Shown: piece by piece, positions 21,684 to 32,219 of the stretch | Layout of the letters: every line of letters starts with the position of its first letter | Position numbering within the stretch: position 1 is the first letter of the stretch | Origin: Salticus scenicus | Lineage: Eukaryota; Arthropoda; Arachnida; Araneae; Salticidae | Direction of reading: 5' to 3' | NCBI GenBank assembly: GCA_963930645.1 | Contig: OZ005655.1 | Coordinates: 137,935,456 to 137,999,455, forward strand | DNA: 64,000 nucleotides | Made by a program: the position numbers and the translations under genes | The notes under the pieces: generated by a model | Told to the model about the DNA's origin: nothing | The model's input: the letters and a program-made list of their open reading frames with translations, nothing else | Database searches by the model: none

Positions 21684-22309
21684 TACAAATAATAGTTATA
21701 ACAATAGTGACACATGACTTACTATTAGATAAAAATTGAAAGATTGACACCTCGCAAATTTTAAAATATTAATGCAAACATGACCTTTAAAAAGAAAATT
21801 AATTAAATAAAAAGACTAAGAAATCTCTAATCTTAGAAATCGAATTTAGAAATTTTTTTACTCTAAACTTAAAATCTATATTTATAACTTATAACTTTAC
21901 TCAAAATTAATTATCGATCTGCAATTAAAAAAGTATTCACAAAGTAAAAAAAAAAAAAAAAAAAAAAAATGCTTCTAATAAAGGGAAAAAAAAAAAAAAA
22001 AAAAAAGGAAAATTGAAAAAGTAACAGTTATTTAATGCAGAGCTGCCAACCTTTTCAACTTTTAAATGAAAATTGACACCAGTATTTTTAAATGAAAAAA
22101 GTTATATATATTTTCGACGATTAATAATACAGGAAAAAGCTTTAAATTTTTTCCGGTTTGAAGTCTCCCTTGAAAAACGGGAGACTTGGCATCTATGTTA
22201 ATGTTATTTTTAAAATGGTAGATTGCCAGCACGAAAATTTTAAAGTACAAATATAAAATAAGTTGGAAAAAAAAAATAATAATTAATTTAAAAGAATCTA
22301 TTAAAATAA

Positions 22310-22460
22310 CAGGGCTCGAGAGCAGAATTTATACGATATTTGTTTAAGAAATTTCTCCACCTATAATATCGTCGATTTAAGAAGTAGAATTTTTTTTTTT
22401 TTTTTACATTGATAGTGGTATGAGTTCTGCGCCTGTGTTTCATCCCTGAACAGATTTTCG
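22310..22460 (-). repeat. Uninterrupted copy of a repeat split at 24.5 kb
   Basis: On the minus strand it reads GCAGAACTCATACCACTATC, then CTACTTCTTAAATCGACGAT. The copy at 24485-25215 reads the same up to CTACTTCTTAA, then has a 601 bp insertion, then resumes TTAAATCAACGATGG. This copy is therefore the empty site for the TTAA-type element. Confidence 0.8.
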
Positions 22461-22700
22461 TCAAACATAGAGACTGTTTAATAAAATTAGTGGTAGAAAA
22501 AATGCACAAACTTCTCAGTACTTTTTTAGATAATTTTAGGTCTATTTAAATACATGACACTTGCGATTGGTCCAGACAGTACTCTTTGAAAAACGTGAAA
22601 TATTTTTCAAGTAAAAGTGTCTATTATGGCTGTACTGATCACCAATAAAGCTTAAATTTTCTTTCGTAGGTGTAACATAATACAGCAAATGAAATAATAC

Positions 22701-22702
<2 letters not shown>

Positions 22703-22773
<71 letters not shown>
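22703..22773. repeat. (TA)n microsatellite, ~70 bp
   Basis: Almost uninterrupted TA dinucleotides. Open frames spelling alternating Ile-Tyr over it are artefacts. Confidence 0.97.
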
Positions 22774-22779
<6 letters not shown>

Positions 22780-22941
22780 TATACAACAATGCATAAACAA
22801 AATCTTTTCGGATAAATTATTGTAAGGGTTCATGAAGTAAATATTAAACAATTTTAATCGCACTTACCAGTTTTGGGTCAGTTAAACTCTTTGGACTTGA
22901 ACGATTTGTTTCATTATTTCTATGAAAATATAATTTCTTAA

Positions 22942-23244
22942 TTAACCCTTTCGCGAATGCTGACGTAGATTCACGTCATTTGAAAATCTGTAACTCTGAC
23001 AGTGGGCATTTCTTTCGTAATTTGTATGTTACATGAGTGTATACCCAGTGTTCATATTTTTGCAATAAAATATACTATGGATAGAAATATATTGATTGGA
23101 AAGAATATAATTATAATGTATATCCACTTGTAATATAATTGTGAATACAGAAAATATGTTCTGAAATATTTTATTTCGAGCGAATAACGCCCGTAGGGAT
23201 CTTATTGTCAAAAAGACAAAATCCTGCGGTCGTGAAAGTGTTAA
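22942..23244 (-). mobile_element. TTAA-type (piggyBac-like) MITE, ~303 bp
   Basis: Ends are TTAACCCTTTCGCGAA and TCGTGAAAGTGTTAA, giving a TTAA target and an imperfect ~12 bp inverted repeat CCCTTTCGCGA / CACTTTCACGA. The interior matches 39808-40173 in reverse orientation (GGCGTTATTC, TTCTGTATTCACA, GAAATGCCCACTG). TTAA targets with CCCTTT ends are typical of piggyBac-related elements. Confidence 0.75.
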
Positions 23245-23904
23245 AATATATTTATAAAAGTTAAAGTATATATTTTAAAATATATAAAGCTAAAATGTAT
23301 TAATAAAATTTTAAAGACTAAAGTATCTTTAAAATAATAATTCTCCCCCCTGCAAAATAAATAAATAAAAATAAGGCAATATATGAAGCAAATGATTAAG
23401 CCTTTAACTGTGACGGTAGTTAAGAAACGATTTTACAAGTCTGTCTTGCATTCCAAATCCATTCTTTTTTTTTTTTTTTTTTAAATTGATAGTTTTTACA
23501 TTAAACCTATTTTTCGATTTAAAACAGTAAACACGGCCTATTTAGTTAATATTTTCTTATAGTGTTCGTTTAAAAGATTCGAAATTTATCACAAGTATTC
23601 GATGAAGTAAATACCACTTATGCATATTTTTGTCAACATAAAATAAGTGGTTTAACATGAATACTCAATGTCATATTTACTTTTCTTTCTGCATTGTTTT
23701 GTTTTGAAGAACGATGAAGGCGGGGTCTTCTTTAGAAAATAGGAATTCTTAACGATAACTCTAATGCCTAAAAATCATCTTTTTTTTTTTTTTTTTCATT
23801 TCTTTACCTTTGACGTTGTTGTTATGTAATTTGACCCGTAAATAAAAAATAAAAATATTTTGTTGTTATTTTTTAAGATTTGATTCGTTATCTCATGCAA
23901 AACT

Positions 23905-24310
23905 TTATAAGAGACGGCCCCCTAAACCACTCCAGAAGAAAGATTTATTTATATCTCGGAAACTAATAACTGGAATGAGCTGCAAATTTGCACACCTATA
24001 TTTTTCATCATTAGGATTCATTTTATGTAAAAATTAATATAGGTCATATTTCATAATTTTTATGAATATTAATTTATTAATATTTTTCAGAATTAAAAAT
24101 AATTTTCAGAATAAAAAGTAATGATGGATTATATTTGGGTTTCTTCACTGTATCTCATTAAAAAAAAATATATATATATACATATATATATCGATCAAGT
24201 TATTTTTTGTGAAGATATTAATAAAAGTTTGAAATATGAATTTAACATTTGCACCTTCAGACTTTGAATTCTTATAACTCTGTGGAAAAATAAGTAAAAT
24301 ATTTAACCAA
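23905..24310 (-). repeat. Diverged inverted copy of 19100-19560
   Basis: GAGACGGCCCCCTAAAC (about 23913) through ATAGGTCATATTTCATAATT and TTGGGTTTCTTCACTGTATC follows in reverse the order of words in the left arm of the 2.77 kb element. It is probably a fragment of the same family. A (TA)n tract lies near 24170-24191. Confidence 0.6.
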
Positions 24311-24330
24311 TATACTTTTTTCGCGTTGTT

Positions 24331-24395
24331 AACAAGTAATTTATTACAAATAAATTGAATAAGTAATTCAATTTATTTGTAATCAATTACTTGTT
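24331..24395. repeat. Long AT-rich hairpin
   Basis: AACAAGTAAT...ATTACAAATAAATTGAA pairs with TTCAATTTATTTGTAAT...ATTACTTGTT over about 28 bp with one small bulge and a 7 nt loop. It may be a tiny MITE remnant. Confidence 0.65.
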
Positions 24396-24529
24396 AATTG
24401 ATTGACAGTAAAATAATTATAATTGTAATTTAATTGTGATTCAACTGTGATTCAATTACTTTTTAATCAATTACGCCCAACACTACGCAGAACTCATACC
24501 ACTATCAATGTAACAAAATTTTCTACTTC

Positions 24530-25138
24530 TTAACCCTTTCAGGGGCGGTGATGCCACTACAGCATCACCTAATTTCAACTGCGAAAATTCATCCCGGAAA
24601 TATTTTACAGGATTTTACTTTTATAACTTAAAAAGATTTATCACAACTGTCATTTATTTCTTCTCTTATAACATTGATCGTAAGTTCTAGTGGCTGATGA
24701 CAGTGATGCCAGATTAGGGATTTTTGAGGCTCCTGGGGACAAATTTGGGGACCAAATGTTTGTGGGGACTGTTTTGGGGAATTCTAAAATTTTTGGAGAC
24801 AAATCAGGGGAGTTCTTCAACTTTCTGTCAATGTTGGCAACGTAATGATTTATCCCTACGACTAGAGACTTTCAATAGCTTTATTGTTATTTGGAGATTT
24901 TTTTCAAAAATTGCCTTCATTTGGGGAAAAATCTGAGCTAAAATCTGCTTGATATTTCTTTTTGAAAAATTTTTTGTTTTCCCTTTTTAGTAGAAATCAA
25001 GTTTGGGATTTTTTCGAAAAAAAAAACCCTGATTTGGAGAAATTTGAAGACCAGTTTGGGGAAATAATTTTCGACCATCTGGCATCACTGGCTGCTGATT
25101 TTTAATGAAAATAATTACTCTGCCTTTGAAAGGGTTAA
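24530..25138. mobile_element. TTAA-type (piggyBac-like) MITE, 601 bp plus TTAA duplications
   Basis: TTAA at 24530-24533 and 25135-25138 flank termini CCCTTTCAGGGGCGG and (reversed) CCCTTTCAAAGGCAG. The empty site at 22310-22460 proves the insertion point and the TTAA duplication. It contains a nested hAT-type MITE at 24701-25090, so its own body is only about 200 bp. Confidence 0.88.
24701..25090. mobile_element. hAT-type MITE nested in the TTAA element, 390 bp
   Basis: Termini are CAGTGATGCCAGAT and ATCTGGCATCACTG, exact reverse complements. Flanking 8-mers are GCTGATGA (24693-24700) and GCTGCTGA (25091-25098), one mismatch apart. The interior is full of GGGGA words (TTTGGGGAC, TTGGGGAATT). 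An open frame at 24724-24936 lies wholly inside and has no domain. Confidence 0.82.
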
Positions 25139-25261
25139 ATCAACGATGGTATAAATACAGAAATTTCTTTAACAAATACCGATATGAGATCTGCGCCAGT
25201 GTTCATTCCTGTAATAGTGAAATCTAGAAAACTTTAATCAATAATTTTAGTCAAAATAAAT

Positions 25262-25262
25262 C

Positions 25263-25302
<40 letters not shown>
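25262..25302. repeat. (TTA)n microsatellite
   Basis: About 13 TTA units. Similar AAT/TTA tracts are at 18868-18902 and 53041-53078. Confidence 0.95.
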
Positions 25303-25742
25303 CTTTTTGTTTTCTGATAGTCTTTCCGAAATATTATGATAATCTTTCAGAAAATCTTTAAAAAATATACTTTGTTACGGAAAATTTGCTTTGGAATTAA
25401 GTAATAAAATAATTAAAATATCTTGAATAGTAAACCAGTACGGTTGAAGTTTAGTTTTCTTTAAATAGAAATTTCAATAGCAGAAATTGTATACGATTTC
25501 TAACTAATTAACTCTTGAAAGGGTCATACTTACCTGGTAAGTATACTTGCTATACTAAAATCATCCATTTTTAAATGAAGATGGCGTCGTAAGCTACTTT
25601 ACGTTCTCCTGCTGTTTTTACTCTACTAAAATACATGAAATAACAAAATAAAAGAACAAAATGTCACACTCTGTATTGGTACAGTGAGAACTTTAATTTA
25701 GGTTATTAATAATGATATAGGATTTTGACAACTCATTATTAC

Positions 25743-25778
25743 GTATAGTGCCAAGCGAAGCGGACAAAGTCTGCTTGT
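25743..25778 (+). mobile_element. Decayed Helitron 3' end
   Basis: TATAGTGCCAAGCGAAGCGG then ACAAAGTCTGCTTG matches the intact Helitron 3' hairpin at 63181-63213, with CTTG in place of CTAG. It is followed by a GTGTGTG tract. Confidence 0.6.
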
Positions 25779-26560
25779 GTGTGTGCGTATATATATATAA
25801 AATACTTGTACCTATTTTAACATACATTTTGACAAAAATTATATTTAGTACTAAGCTATTCTTTTTTTTTTTTTTTCTCTCTCATTCAAAATATGAAATA
25901 ATGGTTGAAAATTTTAGAAAAATAAATATAAATATTTTAGAGTTAGTATTTTGGAGGTTAACGTAAATCAGAAAAGCATAGGTAGCATGTAAAATGTCTT
26001 AAAATTATTCAGCGATACGATTTAAATTGTTACATAAATTGTAGTTTTCGTATTCGATTCAAAGTCAAAAACATTAAAATTTGTGCACGTCATATTTAGT
26101 ACTTTTAATACAGTGTATATTACAATTTATAGTTGGGTACAAGTGATAACAATAATAAAAAATAAACAATCAAGAAAAAGAAAACAAAAAGAAATCTTCA
26201 TACACAGATATCCATTTCAAAGCCTTTGGATTGTCCCTTTAAACTTGCATATAGCAAAGCTCTCGCCAAGTACTACAGAGAATATCGCCAAACGCTTCTA
26301 TCTCCATTTCGTAATAAAACAGTTTTTTGTTCATTACAAACCAAAATGTTGTAAATTACAAACAATGTTTTTAATTGCTTAGATTAATTCAATCGAGTTA
26401 TAACAAAATTTAGGTTTCATTCTTTATTTCTATATCAATTTTAGGGATGTGAAACAGGTTCTATATTAGAATTTGCCTATGAAGATCATCATTAAATTGA
26501 ATATAATAGATAAATAATTAAGTTTATTCGGCTAAATATGCTTTCAGGGTTTCCAATTAA
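25779..26560. other. Stretch without a recognised gene
   Basis: A 99-codon frame at 26083-26382 has no domain and an AT-driven composition. It includes TATCGCCAAACGCTTCT and CTCGCCAAG words also seen around 11960-12045, so the two regions may share an old repeat. No gene is called. Confidence 0.45.
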
Positions 26561-27308
26561 CCATCCTTAATTATGTGTTTAAGAAAAAATAAAGTTAAAA
26601 TTATTTTTTATCCAGCGATAAATAAATTTTTATTCAAAGAGCGCAAATGCCGCAATATAAACTCTATGAAGAGAAAATCAAACAAGTCCTTCCGGCTTAT
26701 TCGGAAGGGTAGGTTGATTTCTTTTTCCTTATCAAGTAGCCGTCATTTTGTTACAAAATGGCGACTACAAATTATTAACGAATTTGTAGAAATATTGATG
26801 TAGGCTATCTACATATGGAGTTTTAGGAAAATCGGTTCATAAATACCTTTTTATGTGAATTTAAAATTTTCAAGTGGCCGGCGCTTTGAAACAAGATGGT
26901 GGACCAAGTTGACAAATATATCAAATGCATTTGTGAGATAAGACCACTGTACAAATATAGTTGGAATTAATTCAGAATCTCAAAAGTCATCGTGTTGAAA
27001 AATTAAGTGGCCGCCGCTTGGATCAAAATGGCAGAGAAAGTTGTCCAGTGAATTAATTAATCTAAAATATTGTTGTAAATTTGAAAAAAATTCATTTTTT
27101 TTTTTTTTTTTTTGTAGAAATTCTTTCAAAGAGGCTCAGTAAGTTGATTAAATGTTAATTTTCTGCATTTCTAGTTCGTTTTAACATTGAAATAGTCTAA
27201 TTTTCCCTTAAAAACGCATTAAAAAGCTCCAATATGGCAGGTAATGGATTTGGCGCCAAGTTTGGCGACTTTTCCACTTGGCGACTTTTGGCGATAAAAT
27301 CCATAGTT
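26560..27308 (+). repeat. Old, diverged monomers of the CAAGTGG repeat
   Basis: Words such as TTTTCAAGTGGCCGGCGCTT, AAGTGGCCGCCGCTTG and AAAATGG(C/T)GG recur at uneven spacing before the regular array at 27309. They look like the decayed edge of the same tandem array. A 76-codon frame at 26573-26803 is not supported as a gene. Confidence 0.55.
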
Positions 27309-28840
27309 CATTAATAAACTTCATTGAGACACTTGTATAGTCTATGTATACATCAAAATTCGAACAACTTCGGAATACGCTTTTTACAATTTGAATTTGA
27401 AATTTTCAAGTGGTCCCCACTTGAAAACAAAATGGTGGAGCAACTTGGTTAAGAAACTCATCCAAGATATCCATAACACAAGTTAAGACGCTGTCCAAAT
27501 TTGGTTCGATTTGGAGTAATATTTCGGAAGTTATAGTGATTTTAAATTTTCAAGTGGTAGCCTGATTTCAAGTGGCCCCGCTTAACTTAAGATATGCGCC
27601 ACTTCATTAAAAATGGCGGATACGTTCATTAATAAACTTCATTGAGACACTTATATAGTCTATGTACACATCAAAATTCAAACAAATTCCGAATACGCTT
27701 TTTACAATTTGAATTTGAAAATATCAAGTGGTCTCCACTTGAAAACAAAATGGTAGAGCAACTTGGTTAAGAAACTCATCCAAGATATCCATAACACAAG
27801 TTAAGACGCTGTCCAAATTTGGTTCGATTTGGAGTAATATTTCGGAAGTTATCGTGATTTTAAATTTTCAAGTAGTAGCCTGATTTCAAGTGGCCCCACT
27901 TAAGATATCCGCTACTTTATTAAAAATGGCAGATAAATTTCATTAATAAATTTCATTGAGAACCTTATGTAGTCTAGATTTACATAAAAATTCAAGCAAA
28001 TCTTGCTTTAAATACGCTTTTTACAATGTGGGTTAGAAATATTCAAGTGGCGGCCACTTGAAAACAAAAAGTCGGAGCAACTTGGTTAACGAACTCATCC
28101 AAGAAACTCATCCAAGATATTCATAACACAAGTTAAGACACTGTCAAAATTTGGTTCGATTTGGAGTATTATTTCGGAAGTTATCGGGATTTTAAATTTT
28201 CAAGTGGTAGCCTGATTTCAAGTGGCCCCACTTAACTTAAGATATCTGCCACTTTATTAAAAATTGCGGATACGTTCATTTATAAACTTCATTGAGACAC
28301 TTATATAGTCTATGTATACGTAAATATTCAAACAAATTCGGAATACGCTTTTTACAATTTGAATTTGGAAATTTCAAGTGGTCTCCACTTGAAAACAAAA
28401 TGGTGGAGCAACTTGGTTAAGAAACTCATCCAAGATGTTCATAGCACAAGTTAAGATGCTGTCCAAATTTGGTTCGATTTGGAGTATTATTTCGGAAGTT
28501 ATCGTGATTTTAAATTTTCAAGTGGTAGCCTGATTTCAAGTGGCCCCACTTAACTTAAGATATCTGCCACTTTATTAAAAATGGCAGATAAATTTCATTA
28601 ATAAAGTTCATTTAGACCCTTATGTAGTCTAGATTTACATAAAAATTCAAGCAAATCTTGCTTTAAATACGCTTTTTACAATGTGAGTTCGAAATATTCA
28701 AGTGGCTGCCACTTGAAAACAAAAAGTCGGAGCAACTTGGTTAACGAACTCATCCAAGATATTTATAAGATCAGTTCACTGTCCAAATTTGGTTCGATTT
28801 GGAGTATTATTTCGGGAGTTATTGTGATGACAAAATTTTC
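27309..28840 (+). repeat. Five-copy tandem array, ~317 bp period, dimeric higher order
   Basis: Units start with TTCATTAATAAACTTCATTG or a variant at about 27309, 27625, 27940, 28275 and 28595. Units 1, 2 and 4 share GAGACACTT(A/G)TATAGTC and CAAGTGGT(C/T)(C/T)CCACTTG; units 3 and 5 share CTTATGTAGTCTAGATTTAC, AAATCTTGCTTTAAATACGC and CAAGTGG(C/-)(G/T)GCCACTTG plus AAAAAGTCGG. The order is A, A-B, A-B, a ~650 bp higher-order repeat. Each unit carries a small CAAGTGG palindrome and GGTTCGATTTGGAGTA. The last unit runs into a (TA)n tract. Confidence 0.88.

Positions 28841-28841
<1 letters not shown>

Positions 28842-28888
<47 letters not shown>
28842..28888. repeat. (TA)n microsatellite ending the tandem array
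   Basis: About 23 TA units directly follow the truncated fifth monomer. Open frames crossing it on either strand are artefacts. Confidence 0.95.
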
Positions 28889-29400
28889 TAAACGAAGTGA
28901 TTGCAATAGGTCGATTTCTAAAGAAATCAACCTAAAATTGCCGCGGATGGATGTCTCTTCCGCTTGACCAACAGGAAGCTGTGACAAATTATCGTCATTC
29001 TCCATTCTAGGCGTCCTAGGCAGAAACTAATTTCTGCCGGCCGAAAATCAGCCTTGAATAAAACCAGAACTTGCCTTAGAGTATAATCTGTCCAACTCTA
29101 ACCAGGCCCTGACTGATGCCAGGGCATATGGGGCAGCTGTCCTAGGCCCCCTTATGTAACAGGGTTTCCATAGGCATACGCAGGAATTCTGTTAAGTAGA
29201 TGCCAAAAGGTAAAAAGTGATGGTCAACCTGTTTTTTTCTTTTTAAATAATTAGCTGTCGAAGCCCTCCTCTCCCTACTTAGCAAATCCTCTTAAAAAAA
29301 AAAAATACATTATCAAAAAAAAAAAAAAAAAAAAAGGAAAAAAAAATTATTAAAATTATTAGTAGCCCATATTACTTACATTACCCTGCTACTGTAAGTA
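28889..29400. other. Stretch without a gene; hAT-like debris
   Basis: CCAGGCCCTGACTGATGCCA and CTGTCCTAGGCCCCCTTATG (about 29103-29155) resemble one end of a CAGGGCC-type hAT element, but no partner end was found. A poly-A tract at about 29314-29334 and AT-rich filler complete the segment. Confidence 0.4.
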
Positions 29401-29401
29401 A

Positions 29402-29605
29402 TGGTTGGTTGGTTGGTTGGTTGTGTTTTACGTCGTACTAGTGCAGCGCAATGGGTAATTGGCAACGGTCTGGGACTCACCCCTAGAGGCGGTCAGGAGA
29501 CATGCCATCACAATTTTGATGGCTCTCCCACTTCGAAGGGGGATGGCTCTCCCACTTCGGTGACCTTCAGAGTGTAAGTAATGGAAGTATTGTATTCGGT
29601 GAAAA
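29402..29605 (+). repeat. Interspersed repeat starting (GGTT)n
   Basis: GGTTGGTTGGTTGGTTGTG is followed by TTTTACGTCGTACTAGTGCA, GGCAACGGTCTGGGACTCAC and twice GATGGCTCTCCCACTTCG. The segment is less AT-rich than its flanks. A decayed match to its 5' part lies near 12839. The duplicated GATGGCTCTCCCACTTCG (about 29519 and 29542, 23 bp apart) is a small internal tandem repeat. Confidence 0.6.
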
Positions 29606-30684
29606 AATTCCATATCGAGTTTCCAACTGATTTCTATGTTTTAAGCTCTCCTTAGTCCAAAAAGGGGTTTGGGGCAACTGGTCAGTGTGTGTGTGTGTGT
29701 GTGTGTGTGTCTGTATGTGTATGCATATAAAGAATCTTCTGACTATTATATCTCTTAAACTTATGAAGCTAGAACAACGAAACTTCAGAATTGAGTTAGG
29801 TCTGGTGTACAGATGAATTTTTTAACTTTTTGTGAAAATTGAAAAACCAGAAGTAGGACCGTAAGTAGGAAGTCCGTATTTAAAAAACGGTTCTAACGAT
29901 TTTCTTCAAAGTTGCTATATAAACACGCTACTGGTTGTCCTTTCGTAATAGTAGTTTGTTAGTTCGTGAAAATTGATAGACGTCCTGTATAAGTAAGTCA
30001 GTTTGAAATCTCTCAAGTGCGTTCCTTTAAAAATGGCAGAACGGATTTTTTTTTTCAATCTCGCCATATTAACTGTCTTTTAGACATCCTTTCGTATGTA
30101 ATTGTCGTTTTCCCAGTCAACAATTGAGTTTGCCAAGTTTTGGTGAAAGTCGGCATCCCAAAAACGGCTCTAACGATTTTTTTGAAAACTGCTACGTGAA
30201 TCCTCCTGTAATAACCACTCGCATGTGCCACGTGGTTATTACAGGAAAACTGACAGTCATCCTAATTAGGTAAGTCAGTTTTATATCTCGGAAATGGGTT
30301 ATTTAAAAAATAGCTCTACCTCTTTTTTTTTTTTTTTTCTTTTCTTTTACTCTTTGCGTAAACTCTGTTTTATGTCTTTATTCATGTGTCACTTTTCCCT
30401 TGCAGGGAAATTATTAGTTGTCTAATTTCTTAGGTCAATTTTATGTCTTCTGACCACATTATCTCCAAAAAGTGCATGTAATACACATAATAGTGGATAA
30501 TAAAATTCATGTGGGTGTTACACATCAGATTTTTTTTAAAGAGAAATTCATAAGTGACATTATTCATGAATGGCAACGGCTACAGTTACTTACTTATTTA
30601 AGTGGTGACTGATATTGGCTGATACAATAGTAAACAAAAAGTTTGAGCTCAACAATTTGCTTATCCAGAGACACTTCCAATACA
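29606..30684. repeat. Non-coding repeat stretch with a GT microsatellite
   Basis: A (GT)n tract lies at about 29683-29711. Downstream, loosely repeated words (AAAAACGG(C/T)TCTAACGATTT, AAGTAAGTCAGTTT, CCTGTA(A/T)TAA) recur at roughly 300 bp spacing (about 29890, 30160, 30270), suggesting old tandem monomers. A strong hairpin is at 30205-30245. No coding evidence. Confidence 0.45.
30205..30245. repeat. Perfect 14 bp stem hairpin
   Basis: CCTGTAATAACCAC (30205-30218) is the exact reverse complement of 30232-30245, with a 13 nt loop. Position within the decayed monomers suggests a local inverted duplication. It is not followed by a T-run, and terminators of this kind are not expected in a nuclear genome. 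Confidence 0.75.
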
Positions 30685-30867
30685 CTTGCAATAATCCACG
30701 ATGAATAAAATCTCCACGGTCCATTGATGTTATACGATGTTTTAACTCTGAACAAACTTTAGTGTAATTTCTAAACTTGCAATAATCCACGATGAATGAA
30801 ATCTCCATGGTCCATTAATGTTATACGATGTTTTAACTCTGAACAAACTTTAGTGTAATTTCTAAAC
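30685..30867. repeat. Tandem duplication, 91 bp unit
   Basis: CTTGCAATAATCCACGATGA begins at 30685 and 30776, and the two units differ by only a few substitutions (AATAAAATCTCCACGG versus AATGAAATCTCCATGG). Minus-strand frames through it repeat FRNYTKVCSELKHRIT and GDFIHRGLLQV. Because 91 is not a multiple of three, the duplication changes frame, so coding is unlikely. Confidence 0.85.
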
Positions 30868-31256
30868 AATCTATACGGATATACAGAAGAGGCAGTTGTG
30901 GCGTATGGGGGCACTGAAGGTAAAGAGATGCAGTTCAGGCTAATGAAGGATGGACACAATATATACTGGCATGTTGAGAAGGGTGAACAAAATATTTTAA
31001 ACCTTTGTGTTTTAATATAGTCTTTGTGTTCAAATGTGTGTTAAATAGCCATTGAGGGTGAGGCGTAAATTTTTAGCCACGGAAATGGCTCACAATATGG
31101 TCATGGGGGTATGCAATCTGACACCCTCTTATGCCACTGCAAGGGGACCCACCAGAATGAGCTTGCCCCGGGACTACAAGTGGTATAACTCGGGCCTGAT
31201 TCTAATCACTCTATTTTACCCCAATATGAATATGCTGACTTCAATTATACTGAATA

Positions 31257-31315
31257 TACACTGTTCAAAACAATAAAAGACTTTTGTAAATCTTACATAA
31301 TATAACTGTATAAGC

Positions 31316-31353
<38 letters not shown>

Positions 31354-32219
31354 CGAAAATGGAAGAAGAGTGTCACAAATGCAAATTTTTCTCATTTTCA
31401 AACTTCAAGATATGCAAATTTTGAGTTTGACGTCAAAAATGACGCTTTAGCGGCAGCGAATGAAATTTAGCTTAAATTTATCGAAAGGCAAAGAGGAAAA
31501 GAATGATCGATATTCAGTAAGTGCGTTGTTCCGATGAGTGCGATGTCTCAATGAAGTCGTTTAAACGATTCAGAAGTTTGGAGAATTGTTGGTCGGTTAG
31601 AGGGAGCACACACAATCCGAAGTAGCAGAAGCCACAGGAGTTTCACAAAGTGCGATTTCTAAGATCTGGAACGCCTTTTTGGTGACAGGAAATGCAAGCC
31701 GAAGACCAGAGCAATGTCGTAGACATGCAACAATACCCAATAAAGAACGATATTTAACGCTAGCGGCTCAGAGACACTGAAATATGAGTGTCACTCTTCT
31801 TCAACAGCACTTTCGCTTGGCTATTGACTCCACAGTTTCGACTTAAATTGTCCGAAACCAGCTCCACGCTGTAGTTCTGTGTGCTCGTCGACCAATGGTA
31901 TGTATTACGTTAATAGCAAGGCACCGTCGCGCCCGCAGGGAGTGGGCAACAGAGCATGTGAACTGGAGGATAAGGGAATGCTGTAATATTCTTTTCTCTG
32001 GTGAGTCCTGATTTTGTTCATCATAATAATAGGTGTGTTTTCATCTGAAGGGAACATGGCACTGGAAACAATCTCGCGTTCATGCACTGAAGTGTCAGAT
32101 TTGGCAGTGAAGTGATGGTTTATGCTAGCACCTCCACTGATGGGCATACGAACCTCCACATCATTCAAAATGGAGCTCTGACCTGTCCCGATATAGGGAT
32201 GATATCCTCAGACCTATTG
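31257..32219 (+). pseudogene. Tc1-like transposon relic with transposase pseudogene
   Basis: The left flank TACACTGTTCAAAACAATAA resembles Tc1-like termini. A poly-T run (about 31319-31350) sits in the untranslated part. From about 31570 the plus strand encodes a Tc1 paired-like HTH: VWRIVGRLEGAHTQSEVAEA, then TGVSQSAISKIWNAF and a GRPR-like RRPEQ linker. A frame change is needed after EG. Stops follow RH and VST. Further on, RRARREWATEHVNW and NILFSGES align with the first catalytic region, where the Asp of the usual F(S/T)DES motif is Gly. RYRDDILRPI (32189-32218) is the conserved YRDxIL block. The rest, including the D/N-A-P-H block and the final Glu, is missing. It cannot be functional. 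Confidence 0.85.

Noticed and set aside
22639..22863. Open frame with a long Ile-Tyr repeat
   Set aside because: It translates a (TA)n microsatellite. The same applies to the frames at 28683-28967 and 28763-29005.
25526..25537. ATACTTACCTGG, identical to the 5' end of U1 snRNA
   Set aside because: Only 12 bases match, the following sequence does not resemble U1, and the match lies within a short palindrome (ACTTACCTGGTAAGT), so chance is more likely than a U1 pseudogene.
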